Position numbers and translations under genes: made by a program. Below are positions 21,633 through 35,090 of a stretch of 64,000 nucleotides of DNA, piece by piece. A model generated the notes under the pieces. That model was not told where the DNA came from. It worked only from the letters and a program-made list of their open reading frames with translations, and did not search any database. Each line of letters opens with the position of its first letter. Position 1 is the first letter of the stretch. Where the stretch lies: the NCBI GenBank assembly GCA_021234155.1, contig JAJEKV010000013.1, positions 2,007,565 to 2,071,564 on the forward strand. Reading direction: 5' to 3'. Source of the DNA: Isoetes taiwanensis. Taxonomy: Eukaryota > Streptophyta > Lycopodiopsida > Isoetales > Isoetaceae.

Positions 21633-24070
21633 AGAAACAAAACGTAAGGCTGAGAAATCACTCCCAAATGACCCATGAATGGAGAAGATGAAGTTGCTGC
21701 CGCTGTCTGTCAAGAGGAGTTTATACAGCAATTTCATTACTTAGTGCAACGATTATGCATGTTCGTAGCATGTCTTACATTTAACTCGACCTTAAGGCAT
21801 CAAAGGCTTTCTTCACGAGTTTAATAACTTCATTATTTAGTGCACCTATGTCTGTATTTGATACAACGCCAATTGGGAGAATTTTGACTTGGGTATGATC
21901 ATATATGTATTCATCATATACATCCACAACCATTTTACGAGCCACTGATTGGAACAACACAACCAAATTCGTCCTCCTACAGTACGAGGGGACTAGAGGA
22001 GCTTGGCAGACATATAATAGGTAAGGACAAAACTTTATTGCTGAAATTTTTTAAAGTTTACTACCTTTTCTTATCTGCTCCTGCTAGGTTTCAACTACTT
22101 AACTATTGTATTGCTCCTCAAAAATGATTGAGCAGCTCTAGGCTCTATTGCTCCTCAAAAAATGATTGAGTAGCTCTAAAGGGCTTTATATTATCAAGGG
22201 CATCTTGGACTCCTTCTGATCAAGGACTCTTATCATGATAGAAAAAAGGACATGGATGCCAAAACATGTGAAATGAATCTATATTTAGTTTGTTGGCATG
22301 CATCAACAATATGCTTGTAGCATCAAACTGTAGCATAATGAAGCTAGCACAACATCAAATTGTATATGCAATTCTATTCTCCAGACTGTGTGATCTATAA
22401 ACAATTTTGTCATGTAGGGTTATACCGATGATCTTTGGATTATACCAATGACCTTTAGATCTACTTAGGGTACGATCAATGATCCTAGTGTATCATCAAG
22501 TTGTGTGCAATAACATTCTCGAGATTTTGTGCGATGTATGATCTACTTAGGGTATAACGAGATTTCTTGTGATGTATGGATCTACTTGAGGTATAATGTT
22601 AGGGGACCGTCAAGGTAGGCACCCAGAGCTAAAGAAAATAATTTTTATATCCATTTATCCCAAGCATCCTGGGATATGGCCTTAAGTACATACATAACGT
22701 CAAAAGACACAACCTAGTCTAGGGACATGACACTCTAATTTAGTGACCTTTGGCATGCAACTGGGACTACCACGTCATCAATCCTTGGTTGTGATATCTG
22801 TAGAGTCTTTGGTTTCTCAAGTAATGCTATGGGATTGTCATGCACAGGAGGAATTCCTTGAGGAGGAACATTTGACGATGCCTGATGAGATGTAACATAG
22901 TTAAGGATTTGCAACAGATGGTAATTGTTGTGTATAATAATTTTCTAACATGATTAAGTTGGATTGTTAGTTGCGCCGGCATAAAATGCACATGGCATTA
23001 GTATGCCCTTTGTAGATAGAATAACGCAAATGAGGTCAGCCAACCTACATGCAGGCCCTGTTAGAAGAAAATTGCCCAACCAGCTTATATTCCAAGCCCT
23101 ATAGCAGGAGCGGTGGGGTGAACTTCGTATGTGCATACCCTTCCACTGGCCCCGTATCAGTCTTTGGAGGACCTCTTACTATGGGTTCCAAGAGTTGACG
23201 TAGCATCCTCCTCAGGAGAACTACGCCCGGTGTCACAGAGTACAAGGATACCACAAAGAATCACGGATGAACATGAGCATGTCAGAGCAACCCAGGCCAC
23301 CGAACCTAGAAGCTCGACCCCGGAGGATCCAATAGACATCAAATACCAAGAGAACAATGGGACAATGCAAAGACCAAGACGTTGAAGTTCATTCGATATT
23401 TTCTATATATAGGTGCCTAGATCATACCTTGCCGATGTTGTCCATACAAATTACGCATGTTGAAGTAGCTTATATTAGTGATGAAGACCATGATACCAAT
23501 CCAAACATGTTGAGGAAGTCTCAAGCCTTGTGTCACACTGATGTAATTTCAACACATGAACTTCATTGAGCCTATAGAATGCTTACCATCCAAAGCACAT
23601 TCCCCCCATAAGGAATTCACATACTATATCTTTATTGAATCTACTACCTATGGTAACTTACATTCTCTTGTTAATAATTCCATTTACACCTTAGACATTT
23701 ATGTAACCCAGCAATGCCACCATGTCCTAGAAGCTTCCCCTTAGTCTTTCTATGGCTCTCTTGACCAAACTCAATCTCGTATCACACAAATGTTCCATGG
23801 TACAAATAAATAGCTTAACTAAGGATCTAAATGCCAGAACATGTGGACTGAATCTATATTTTCCTTTGTTGGCGCGCATCAACAATATGCTTGTAGCATG
23901 CTTGGACCATCAAACTGTAGCACAATGAATGCTTGATCTACTAGGGTACTATAATGCATCATCAAATTGAATGTGCAATTCTATTCTCCATAGTGTATCA
24001 TCAAGTTGTTTTGGATCTACTTAGGGCATAACGTTTGAGGAGATAAAAAGAGGGGACCGTCAAGATAGGC
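21633..24070. repeat. Segmental repeat Y, copy Y2
   Basis: Resumes host sequence at 'aaacgtaaggctgag' and runs to 'ggcgcccaaggctt'. It carries the conserved minus-strand ORF at 21781-21990 and the exon-like segment at 22765-22905. It is the empty-site reference for the insertions at 3217, 42735, 44464 and 50831. Confidence 0.85.
21781..21990 (-). pseudogene. Conserved exon-like ORF in Y, copy 2
   Basis: Same reading frame as at 1622-1831, with residues [18 protein letters not shown], ending in DALRSS. Open and collinear with the other copies. Confidence 0.4.
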
Positions 24071-24747
24071 GCCCAAGGCTTTGCCTCAAGCGAGGTGTGC
24101 TCTGCAGCCTCGCGGGAAGACCTTTTCGGCTCCAATCCATCATCCGGTTACAAGGTAAAGCAATGTTCTTTCTTATATGTGCTCAAAATCTCCAAAATCC
24201 ATTCCGGTGGGATATTTCATTAATCCTATATTGCATTGGTTTTTCACCCCGAAAGCTCTTTAGACCTCCACTCATAGCATTAGGACTAGTATGATGCATT
24301 TTGTGCCAGGAAATTGCATTCAGCATTTGGTTTTTTAATCTGAAAGCTATTTAGGCCTTTTCTCATAGCATCAGGGAGCATTTGGTGAATATGGCAGGAT
24401 TTCTGCTGTCCTCCATTCTAATTTACAGTTCATCTGATTTACAGGACGTGGAATGGTTGTAGAAACATACAGCCATGGCAAAACAGTTTTCGTACAGCCA
24501 TACCTAGTAGCAAAATATGTACAGATAAGACACCATTTTGCCATTCAAGAAATGTCAGGGAAGGGCTGAAGCTTAGGTTAAAAGCTCCGCTGATTCTTGC
24601 AAAACAAGCTATGCAGCTACAAAATGCCTTTTTAAAAGAAAGTTGGTGGATAAAGACAACCTTATGGATAGCCTTGGAGAGAGGCTAATTGAATTAACAT
24701 CTTTTCAAAATAAAAATCAAAGAGGCTGCTGAAGAATGTCTGTGTAG

Positions 24748-24865
24748 AAGAAGGAAACAAGTAAAAAGGAGCTGCATGTGAAACTTCTAGTCGCCAATGA
24801 ACAGCTTGAAATGGCCCAGGCTGTGATAGAAGAGCACAAAATGGGTTTCTCTAGAAGGTCGCAAG
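24748..24865 (+). pseudogene. Decayed coiled-coil gene, exon fragment 1
   Basis: An open segment encodes KKETSKKELHVKLLVANEQ and on to about residue 39, ending at a strong donor 'caag|gtaagt' (24866). The sequence is Lys/Glu/Leu-rich and probably coiled coil. An in-frame stop lies just upstream. The next fragments lie downstream in the same orientation at intron-like spacing. The family is not recognised. Confidence 0.5.
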
Positions 24866-24938
24866 GTAAGTATCTGTTCCAAAGATAATGTATGTGGTTT
24901 ATCAGGTTAATCGAATCCAGAATGTGCAGTGTTGACAG

Positions 24939-25035
24939 GCTGCAAAAGATAGTGAAATTCAAGCAGACTGAAATGAAAGAGTGACAAAATGTTAAGAACA
25001 AATTGTGGAGATATTCTAGAGCACTGGAAAATCAG
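24939..25035 (+). pseudogene. Decayed coiled-coil gene, exon fragment 2
   Basis: Flanked by 'tgacag' and 'cag|gtatatg'. It begins AAKDSEIQAD, then three stop codons interrupt the same frame, so the gene is dead here. Confidence 0.45.
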
Positions 25036-25113
25036 GTATATGAAAGAAAAACTAGCTTGTTTTCTCAAATACTCATATGCGAATTTCTCATGTCCCCTGT
25101 TAAACTTTATTAG

Positions 25114-25223
25114 GTGGGAAAAGCTAACAAAGCAGAAATACAGCGCCTCTTGAGAGAGGACCTTGAAATGGAGGTATATAGGCTAACAAACCTACAGATT
25201 CGACGAGACAGAGATGAAAAGAG
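25114..25223 (+). pseudogene. Decayed coiled-coil gene, exon fragment 3
   Basis: Follows 'tttattag' and encodes VGKANKAEIQRLLREDLEME, then VYRLTNLQIRRDRDEKR, without a stop. Heptad-like leucines suggest continued coiled coil. The 3' boundary 'gag|gtctg' is a weak donor. Confidence 0.5.
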
Positions 25224-25295
25224 GTCTGAATATTTTCTTAACTTTTCATTCTTATAGATAGTTACATACTATGTGTTTATCCATGACATCTGTAG

Positions 25296-25388
25296 GGAAC
25301 CATGGGTGAAGCAGAGCCTCGGCAGCTGTTACTGGTTGTTGATGTTGTGACTGAACTAGAGAAAGAAGTCTCTGATAAAGATGAACAG
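25296..25388 (+). pseudogene. Decayed coiled-coil gene, exon fragment 4 (copy in T1)
   Basis: Lies between 'tctgtag' and 'cag|gtggtg'. One frame reads MGEAEPRQLLLVVDVVTELE then KEVSDKDEQ without a stop. It is the only exon of this gene inside the tandem duplication, and is copied at 28223-28315 with one visible substitution. The preceding fragments are not duplicated. Confidence 0.5.
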
Positions 25389-25576
25389 GTGGTGTTCCAT
25401 ACCATGATCTTCTATGTTAACAGGGTGCCTGACATGTAACAGATACAATCTTTAGAGCTTCGGCAGATTTAGGTTCCCAATTGTTTGCTTGTATATTACT
25501 AGCTTATACATTCAACAAAATAATTTACCATGGACGACGTCGGATTTTTCGCAGTATAACTTTATAAAGATATAGA

Positions 25577-25603
25577 AGATAGATAGATAGATAGATAGAT
25601 AGA
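25577..25603. repeat. (GATA)n microsatellite, about 6 units
   Basis: The orthologous tract in T2 (28502-28616) has about 29 units. Confidence 0.95.
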
Positions 25604-26480
25604 ATTTTTACGTAGAATGCCCTTTTATTTGAGTATTTGTAAAAATGGCCCTCAAATTTTCAAATTGCTCTATTTTTTGGGTCAACTTTTTTGGTTATCA
25701 CCTAAAAAACCAACTTTCAGCGGCACGACAAGATTCCCTTAGTAAATAAAACAAGGGCATTGAGATGTAGAGCTATGTGGCAAGTGATAGGCATATGTCT
25801 TGTCCTAAAACTGCCAACATGAATTAGGTTCTACATGGTACTATTTTTGTAGCTTTCTGTTTTCATTTTGATTTTTGTGTTCCCTAGTTTCTATAGTCCT
25901 TTTATTAGGTTCGGACTTTATGCCCCTATTCATTGTATCATCCCATGAATCTTTTGCCATCATATTGTCTTAGTGGACACTATCTAGTGGACGTTAAACT
26001 ATTTATCCGCTAAGGCGGAGACGAAATCTTTAGTCCTCCTTTCTTATTGATAATTTACTTTCTTTGCTTTTTTTGTTGATCGGTACTCTTTTTTTGCATG
26101 AACCTGGGAAATAGCCTACATGTTCCAAATAATTCTATGAACTCATAACTGTCTAAATTGGACGATTAAGATATAATCTGAAATTAATGAGCCATGTTTA
26201 TCCAATGTAGGCTCATTGTCCCTTTGGGATTGCCCGAAGTGCAAACACTAGGGGCGGTATATGTGGTTTTGAAATATTCATAACAATCTTATGTTTGGAT
26301 GGTAGATCTCTGCTTGTTGTAGATTTTGATGGCCGAGGTTCTTATCTTCTATATGGATGGTAGATCTACGGCACATTGTAGATTTTTTGGTAGAGGTTCT
26401 TTGAAAGCTAAGAGTAACAGTCAGAAAATAGAGATTCTGTATTTTTAGTTTTATTTCTATTCTGAATTAATACTCTATTA

Positions 26481-26523
26481 GTTCTATTCTATTCTATTCT
26501 ATTCTATTCTATTCTATTCTATC
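26481..26523. repeat. (TTCTA)n microsatellite, about 8 units
   Basis: T2 has a single unit at the matching place (29483). No LINE core lies beside it, so this looks like true repeat expansion and not an inserted tail. Confidence 0.9.
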
Positions 26524-28222
26524 CTAGAACATGGCGATATTCTCCCTCCAAAAATAGGGCGACATTCCCTTGTTGGCGCACAAGCTTCCAGTGCATGTAT
26601 AAAGGCGCCTTCCCTGGTTGCTCTAAAGCAATGATAGCAGAGGATATTGCAGAAGCTGTTGGCATTCATGGAATCTGCAATTGAGCCTTGGCAGCCACTA
26701 ATCGTATGAATATTTTTGGGCTTGTTTGCATATCAAGCATAAACTGCTGGATGCTTTTCTTACAACAAGCCGACAAGCTGTATGAACTAGCTGTATGAAC
26801 TAGCTAGAATCAGGAGCGAAAGCAACAAGTATATTCTCCTGATCTAATGCTTTATAATTCAAATTCAAATTGTTCATTTCTATCAATGCATGAGGGCAAC
26901 CCATATACGACAACACCTTTTCTTAATACATTTGTGCGACAAAAGGCTAACTTAATTCAAAATACTAGGGTACATAAGTTCCTCTAGAGCAATTATTACT
27001 CATTCAGCGGGTAACATTAGTGGTACAAAGAAATTTATCTCGGTGACCAAAGGCTCTTGAATATTTCTTTTGTCCAACTCATTTGGAAAAGAGTTTTTTT
27101 TGTTAATTCAAAAGGATCTCAGTTCTAAACATTCAAAAATTAACTGATTATGTTTAATCTTGGCATTCTAACTTCCATAGTTGCCAATCTCTAATCAAAT
27201 ACAAGCTCTCTTTATTAGAGTTTGTATTCAAGTCCAATGTCCAAGCAATTTTTTGGTTAGTTGTTTACGAAATTCTTTTATATTTTTTAAACCTAAGAGC
27301 CAAGAGTGGCAAAGAAAAAGCACTGAGTGGGATGTTCTGCAAGGTTTGACTACGGACAACTTAACATTCATAGCTAGAGACAGGAACTCCGCACCCATCC
27401 AGATAATTCATGATTTCCATAATTTATTGTAGCTTCAATTCTTCCCATCCCCCTTCGCCATAGCCCGTGCCACCTACAATTTTACGTCAAGTCTAGGGGG
27501 CCACTTCCAGCTCATTTATAGCCCTCCTAGTTGGGATTTTTGTTGGGTTGGTTTTTTTGTTGTTACATCAGATTGCTTGGCTCATTCATTAAATGAAAAC
27601 TTTGATCCTGTGCTTATGGATTGATGAATGTCTTTTATCCCATATTGATGAATCATCTAAATCTTGTTTTCAATCATAATTTGATACCACACGGAGGTTA
27701 CCACTTACTTTATGTATGCATTTTCAAACAGTGCATGAGAGGTTAGGGAAAAATGCACTAACAATGGTCAAGGGGCAAGGAAATAGCAATTGAAAACTTA
27801 GCAAAATCTATAATAATACCTTAAACATTCTACATAAAATGACCTACATTGTAATATGCCATAACCACAATCTAAGGTTCAACTCCCAAAGCTCACCTAG
27901 AAGCTTGTAGCTTCTTGATAAAAGAATGGAACCATTATTTACAATACTCACTTTGTTTTTCCACATATCATATTTGAGTAGTTCCTATTCGAACATTGCA
28001 AAGAAACACTTGATCCCATAATTCGGGTCAAAAATCTTTGCCCCTGCTTTCGAATCCTTTTCAAAGGCCCATCTACCCATGTCTTGATATGACCTTGTGG
28101 TATTCTAATGCGCTGAACGAATTACTTGACATTTTATGATATGTGTGTGGAGGTATTTGTGTTGTAGGTATTTCATTCTTATAGATAGTTACATACTATG
28201 TGTTTATCCATGACATCTGTAG

Positions 28223-28315
28223 GGAACCATGGGTGAAGCAGAGCCTCAGCAGCTGTTACTGGTTGTTGATGTTGTGACTGAACTAGAGAAAGAAGTCTCT
28301 GATAAAGATGAACAG
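28223..28315 (+). pseudogene. Coiled-coil gene exon fragment 4, tandem copy
   Basis: Copy of 25296-25388 with the same splice-like edges. It stays open. Confidence 0.5.
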
Positions 28316-28500
28316 GTGGTGTTCCATACCATGATCTTCTATGTTAACAGGGTGCCTGACATGTAACAGATACAATCTTTAGAGCTTCGGCAAATTTAGG
28401 TTCCCAATTGTTTGCTTGTATATTACTAGCTTATACATTCAACAAAATAATTTACCATGGACGACGTCGGATTTTTCGCAGTATAACTTTATAAAGATAG

Positions 28501-28616
<116 letters not shown>

Positions 28617-31439
28617 ATTTTTACGTAGAATGCCATTTTATTTGAGTATTTGTAAAAATGGCCCTCAAATTTTCAAATTGCTCTAATTTTTGGGTCAACT
28701 TTTTTGGTTATCACCTAAAAAACCAACTTTCAGAGGCACGACAAGATTCCCTTAGTAAATAAAACAAGGGCATTGAGATGTAGAGCTATGTGGCAAGTGA
28801 TAGGCATATGTCTCGTCCTAAAACTGCCAACATGAATTAGGTTCTAGATGGTACTATTTTTGTAGCTTTCTGTTTTCATTTTGATTTTTGTGTTCCCTAG
28901 TTTCTATAGTCCTTTTATTAGGTTCGGACTTTATGCCCCTATTCATTGTATCATCCCATGAATCTTTTGCCCCCACGTTGTCTCAGTGGACACTATCTAG
29001 TGGACGTTAAACTATTTATCCGCTAAGGCGCAGACGAAATCTTTAGTCCTCCTTTCTTATTGATAATTTACTTTCTTTGCTTTTTTTGTTGATCGGTACT
29101 TTTTTTTTGCATGAACCTGGGAAATAGCCTACATGTTCCAAATAATTCTATGAACTCATAACTGTCTAAATTGGACGATTAAGATATAATCTGAAATTAA
29201 TGAGCCATGTTTATCCAATGTAGGCTCATTGTCCCTTTGGGATTGCCCGAAGTGCAAACACTAGGGGCGGTATATGTGGTTTTGAAATATTCATAACAAT
29301 CTTATGTTTGGATGGTAGATCTCTGCTTGTTGTAGATTTTGATGGCCGAGGTTCTTATCTTCTATCTCTGGCCTGTTGTAGATTTTGACGGCCGAGGTTC
29401 TTTGAAAGCTAAGAGTAATAGTCAGAAAATAGAGATTCTGTATTTTTAGGTTTATTTCTATTCTGAATTAATACTCTATTAGTTCTATCCTAGAACATGG
29501 CGATATTCTCCCTCCAAAAATAGGGCGACATTCCCTTGTTGGCGCACAAGCTTCCAGTGCATGTATAAAGGCGCCTTCCCTGGTTGCTCTAAAGCCACTA
29601 ATCGTATGAATATTTTTGGGCTTGTTTGCATATCAAGCATAAACTGCTGGATGCTTTTCTTGCAACAAGCCGACAAGCTGTATGAACTAGCTGTATGAAC
29701 TAGCTAGAATCAGGAGCGAAAGCAACAAGTATATTCTCCTGATCTAATGCTTTATAATTCAAATTCAGTCCGTTCATTTCTATCAATGCATGAGGGCAAC
29801 CCATAGCACGACAACACCTTTTCTTAATACATTGTGCGACAAAAGACGAACTTAATTCAAAATACTAGGGTACATAAGTTCCTCTAGAGCAATTATTACT
29901 CATTCAACGGGTAACATTAGTGGTACAAGAAATTTATCTCAGCGGCCAAAGCTGCGCGAATATTTCTTTTGTCCAACTCGCTGGAAAAGAGGTTTTTTGT
30001 TAATTCAAAAGGATCTCAGTTCTAAACATTCAAAAATTAACTGATTATGTTTAATCTTGGCATTCTAACTTCCATAGTTGCCAAACTCTAATCAAATACA
30101 AACTCTCTTTATTAGAGTTTGTATTCAAGTCCAATGTCCAAGCAATTTTTTGGTTAGTTGTTTACGAAATTCTTTTATATTTTTTAAACCTAAGAGCCAA
30201 GAGTGGCAAAGAAAAAGCACTGAGTGGGATGTTCTGCAAGGTTTGACTACGGACAGCTTAACATTCATAGCTAGAAACAGGAACTCCGCACCCATCCAGA
30301 TAATCCATGATTTCCATAATTTATTGTAGCTTCAATTCTTCCCATCCCCCTTCGCCATAGCCCGTGCCACCTACAATTTTACGTCAAGTCTAGGGGGCCA
30401 CTTCCAGCTCATTTATAGCCCTCCTAGTTGAGATTTTTGTTGGGTTGGTTTTTATGTTGTTACATCAGATTGCTTGGCTCATTCATTAAATGAAAACTTT
30501 GATCCTGTGCTTATGGATTGATGAATGTCTTTTATCCCATATTGATGAATCATCTAAATCTTGTTTTCAATCATAATTTGATACCACACGGAGGTTACCA
30601 CTTACTTTATGTATGCATTTTCAAACAGTGCATGAGAGGTTAGGGAATAATGCACTAACAATGGTCAAGGGGCAAGGAAATAGCAATTGAAAACTTAGCA
30701 AAATCTATAATAATACCTTAAACATTCTACAAATTGAGCCAAAATTTAAAATGACCCACATTGTAATATGCCATAACCACAATCTAAGGTTCAACTCCCA
30801 AAGCTCACCTAGAAGCTTGTAGCTTCTTGATAAAAGAATGGAACCATTATTTACAATACTCACCTTGTTTTTCCACATATCATATTTGAGTAGTTCCTAT
30901 TCGAACATTGCAAAGAAACACTTGATCCCATAATTCGGGTCAAAAATCTTTGCCCCTGCTTTCGAATCCTTTTGAAAGACCCATCTACCCATGTCTTGAT
31001 ATGACCTTGTGGTATTCTAGTGCGCTGAACGAATTACTTGACATTTTATGATATGTGTGTGGAGGTATTTGTGTTGTAGGATATTTTAATGGAAGGAAGC
31101 TACGACAACATGGTAAGAATTACACAAAAAGGGTTGGGGCTTGGTGATAAGCGGGAGCACTCCGACATCAGGGATGCCCACCATCATTGCTTACGACGGA
31201 TAATCTGTTCAAAGGTATCAAAGTCTGCATTGCCAATGTGTGGGGCTATGATGCTAGGCGGCTTGGGCTCATTCTTAAAACCGTGAGGCCCCCTCCTATG
31301 CTAAAATCAACCCTCCCATATACATGCAATCTAAAATTTACTTCACCTCTCTACGCCTATCTCTCTTTTTAATTCCTGTGATGTTCCTGATGCTAACCGA
31401 TCCATTCTTCAGACAATCTGTAGTCTGCCCGTCATTCTG

Positions 31440-31680
31440 CCTCCACATGCAGATGAAAAGTCAAAATGTTTTGGATTTGTGAATTTTGAGCATCCTGAAG
31501 ATGCTATCGAGGCAGTAGAAGTGTTGAACGGGAAAAAGTTTGATGATAAGAAATGATATATTGGGTGAGATTAAAAGAAGTAGAGTTGAGAGCAAAATTT
31601 GGGCAGGAACAAAAAGAACAAGATGATAAGTTTCAAGTGCTTAATCTGTATCTCAAAAATCTGGATGCCAACATAGACGA
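31440..31680 (+). pseudogene. PABP pseudogene fragment, copy 2
   Basis: Same RRM3-end/linker/RRM4-start remnant as in D1, with KCFGFVNFEHPEDAIEAVE, KKFDDKK, then stops, then ELRAKFGQEQKEQDDKFQ. It lacks about 18 bp of the linker start that D1 keeps, while some residues (FVNFE, KKFDD) are closer to typical PABP than in D1. Each copy has therefore decayed separately. Confidence 0.8.
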
Positions 31681-32347
31681 ACCATTTAAGACTTATGGTC
31701 TTGGAAGATCGATTAAAACACCCATCTATATAGCAGAGGATCCATCTATATATAGCTGCAAATCCCCTTTTGCTAAACACCAAAACTGGTCACGACAAAA
31801 AATTGAGGAATATAGCAACATTTCTTTTGGTCTTTTCTTGATAGTTTTGGACAAATGTTCTGGCTTTAGGATGCATTCTCATGGAGAATCCGACAGTTAC
31901 TCGCTCCTAAACCCCTTCAGTTGTTCTTCCAAAAATTCATGTGAATCATCGTGCAATGTATCAATCCGACACTTTTTAAGACTATAAATAAGCTGAGTAA
32001 TAAAATGTTTGGGTTCAATTGTGTACTGCGTGCACCCCAGATGCATATGCTTACCAGATGCATATGCTACATCCGAAGGGGGCATTTAAAAGGTAAGAGT
32101 TTAGGCAGTGATGGAAGCAGGGGCACTAGGAGGCTAGAACACTAGCATTACAGACAATTTTATGTCTGATTCCGGCAGCCCACAAGAGTTTCTGCCTTTG
32201 CTAACAGTTTCTGTCCGACTTTTCAAGCATTTGGAAGTGTTCTGAAGCGTTTTGCACAACCGATTTTGCAATGGGCTTCGACTGCGGATAAGGAGCTGAG
32301 AGATAGCCTTTTTTTTTTTCTTGCTATATGTCAAAAAAAAAAATTAA

Positions 32348-33987
32348 GAGAATAGAATAGAATATATTTTTTATCGTCCATGAAGACCGATTGGCCTATG
32401 GGACCCAAACAAAAAGAGAGCAGCAAGCGTATTACTGTCAGGATTAAAAAACCCCCGCCCCGAAGGGTTTTCGAGGGAAAAACCTTAGCAGTAATAAGTA
32501 TATTGGCATGCTATACAATTGGATAGGACAGTTCAATACTGTCCCGAAGGACACAACTGAGTCCGTGCATCCATAACCTCCTGGAGGTATGACCCCAACA
32601 AACCCACTGACGCCGTATTCAATAACTCACGCAACCGTTGGCCAGGCACTAGCAATCGAACATGCCGCTTTCGGATATGGGCAAATGCTAGGTAGATCTG
32701 GAGGGCATGACATTCATCCTCAATGGCATCCTGGTAGCAACACTGGCAAAGCCTTTCCTCCCGTGCTTCCTGAGCCCAACGTCCTGTCTCAATGCAGAGA
32801 TGATGTGCACCCGTGCGAATGGAAGCTATAAGTCTGCGCTTCTTCATGGGCAAATGGGTATACAAATACTGGTGTGGATCTCTCGTGAGCCTAGGATTGA
32901 CTTGCTACTGATAGTGTGTCAGTTTAACGTGCGTCAGAGCATATGCATCCCAGAGCTTGCGAAGGAAAGTAGCATCTAGGTACAGCTTGAGTGCCTTGTG
33001 AACTTCCTTTGTCCTTACATGTATGCATCTGTTTGCCTGTACCCCCCAGCGTGAGAACCACTTAGCTTGCTTGTTCTTCTAGCAGGCTTTGAGGTGTTGG
33101 GGACCCATTGCCATGGTCAAAGCAAGGTTGGGCAAATGTGTATCACCCATAGCGACCACCTTCTGGAAGTAAATGATATGGCGTTCCAATGCAGCCCATT
33201 GAAGGGGTAGAAAACCTGCCTCCTGGAGTAGGATCTGGTATGGAACTGTGGACTTGACTCCAAGGGCTCGTGCCAAGAAGACTTTCTGCACCTGCTCGAG
33301 GTCATTTCAGGTGTTGAGGGATATCACCGGCTCCCACACTTCTGCCCCATACAAGAGGACTGGCTCGACCAAGGCCCGAAACAAGTGTGACTGGTGGCCC
33401 CAGGCATATAACTCTGCCTTATGGCTGTTGTTCTGCATGGCATATAGTGCTTTCCAACCCGTATAGAGCATGGGATGATGAAACTAGCAGCACCCTAGTT
33501 TTGGCCAAGTTAACTCGCATGCCAGTGAATCGGCAAAAAGTGTCAGGTGACGTTGCATGTCCTCTGGAGTGTAGGCCAAGAGGTTGACATCGTCAGCATA
33601 TATGAGTTTCCGGATTGTGTGATGCATGAGATGGGCGCCTGCCCCTCCATGCTCAGAGAGCCAATCTTCCAGCTGGTCAATGTATAGGCCAAAGAGTGTG
33701 GGGGAGATGGGGCAACCCTGACGCACTCCAATATTACTGATTACCGGCTGTCCTGACGATGCGATACAGCTCGAGCATGCCTCGTATAGCCTATATACTG
33801 CATTCTGCAAGTCAAGGGGGGTCCCCAGCTGCCCCAGTCTGTCCCATTACCTGTCCCGGGGCACTGTGTCAAAAGCCTTTGCGAAATCCACAAAACAACA
33901 ATACAGGTTCTGTCGGCGATTCCTGCTATCCTCAATCAATGTGCAGAGAGTGAAGATATGATCAATGGTGGATATATCGCACAACAG
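32348..33987 (-). mobile_element. LINE copy 2, uninterrupted
   Basis: The minus-strand ORF remnant has, in order, CCFVDFAKAFDTVPR (about 33855-33900), GVRQGCPISPTLFGLYID (about 33670-33730), LIYADDVNLLAY (about 33570-33605), then the LINE C-terminal region. There a zinc-knuckle-like RTGAHHLCIETGRW..RLCQCC..EDECH motif lies at about 32690-32850. An 11 bp deletion near 33545 shifts the frame after the YADD motif. A short AATAG-rich tail is at 32348-32370. The 5' end is truncated within the RT. Confidence 0.85.
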
Positions 33988-34809
33988 TATGATCAATGGT
34001 GTATTAAACAGTATTTCTAGAGTGCATTCTTTCTGAGTCGTTGATTTTGAATAAGAAATGCAAGCCTGTGGTCGTGGTCTCCCAAAGTTTTAGATCCATG
34101 CTGATGTCAACTAAATTATTTTAAGGTTTCAATAGTCGGACCTTTATTCATGGCCCAATTCTTTTCTTAACAAAAAATCGCTCTGGCTTGCGGAGCAGAA
34201 ACCCAAATGCGGAGCTCAGGGGACATCTCCATATCTCCTAGAGTCAGAGCTCGAGCAAGGTTGCGACTATAGTGCCACCTGCGGCTACAAAGTCCTCCAT
34301 CTTCTATTCCTGCTTCCAAGCCTCCTCTTTTCAACCTATGCCTGCCTAGTAACTAAACCATTTGATGCAGCTTGTCAGGCACAGTTATAGAGCTTGCTAC
34401 TTTTGACGAGCGCAATATCTAATATTTATATACTTCCATCTTACCTACCTATTATGAAGAGGATGTGAGAATGGCAAATCATGCCAGAGATATGTGATTA
34501 TGTGACAAAACAAGGATGTCCATCTCCATCTCTCCATGATGTATTTCCATATTGATTCTCACACATTTTTTATTAGATTTATGCAAATTTCATTTCGGGC
34601 CCGTACCTCCTATTGTCCCATGAACCAGTCGTTTCACACGCAAGCATTTGTTTCGGTTAATTGTAATGGTTATTATGTAATATTTGTGGAGGGTGTTAAA
34701 CTTTACCTTCTTTCTTCGCCGGAGCATGTCGTATAAGAAGATTTTGTGCTAACGGAATCTAGTTGCTAGGCATAGAGAGCTTAAAAAAGCTTTATTTTTT
34801 TCTCAGTAG

Positions 34810-35090
34810 ATACCTGAAAGGGATGTGTTCAGCTGGATTACCATGATTACAGGCCATGCATTGAAGAGACAACTGAAAGAAGCACTTGAATTGTTTGAGA
34901 AAATGCATGTTCGCAATATAGTTCCTAAAATGCAATGATTGATGCTTTTGCCAAGAATGAACAACACAAAGGGGCTATTGAGAGCTTTGAACAAATGCCA
35001 TCGAAAGATGTGATGTCTATTATATTTTCATATTTCCAATATGGACATGGAAAACATTTTGATCAACTTTTTCAGCAAATGATTCTGGAG
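34810..35090 (+). pseudogene. PPR pseudogene, copy 2, 5' part (split by LINE)
   Basis: PERDVFSWITMITGHALKRQ starts the fragment, followed by the same frameshift and units as in D1. At 35090 the LINE interrupts it after MILE. The remaining residues resume at 38690. The substitutions in D1 relative to this copy (PERDVFSW to LERDLFRW) show D1 has changed further. Confidence 0.85.

Larger units (their letters stand above)
25238..28167. repeat. 2.9 kb tandem duplication, unit T1
   Basis: Begins near 'cttttcattcttatag' (about 25240) and ends at 'gtgttgtagg' (28167). It is followed directly by unit T2. The unit contains exon fragment 4, a (GATA)n tract, a (TTCTA)n tract, and at its end the left 1 kb of block D. 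T1 holds roughly 60 bp near 26630-26690 that T2 lost between two AGC trinucleotides. Confidence 0.9.
31081..35090. repeat. Segmental repeat D2, main part
   Basis: Collinear with 7265-14058 of D1 apart from the nested transposon (absent), the 215 bp segment at 12746 (absent) and small indels. It contains PABP copy 2, LINE copy 2 and the 5' part of PPR copy 2. Confidence 0.85.

Noticed and set aside
26020-26060. Further LINE 3' end near 'agtggacgttaaac'
   Set aside because: The string resembles the LINE core, but there is no tail or 3' UTR motif at the right spacing, and both tandem units have it.
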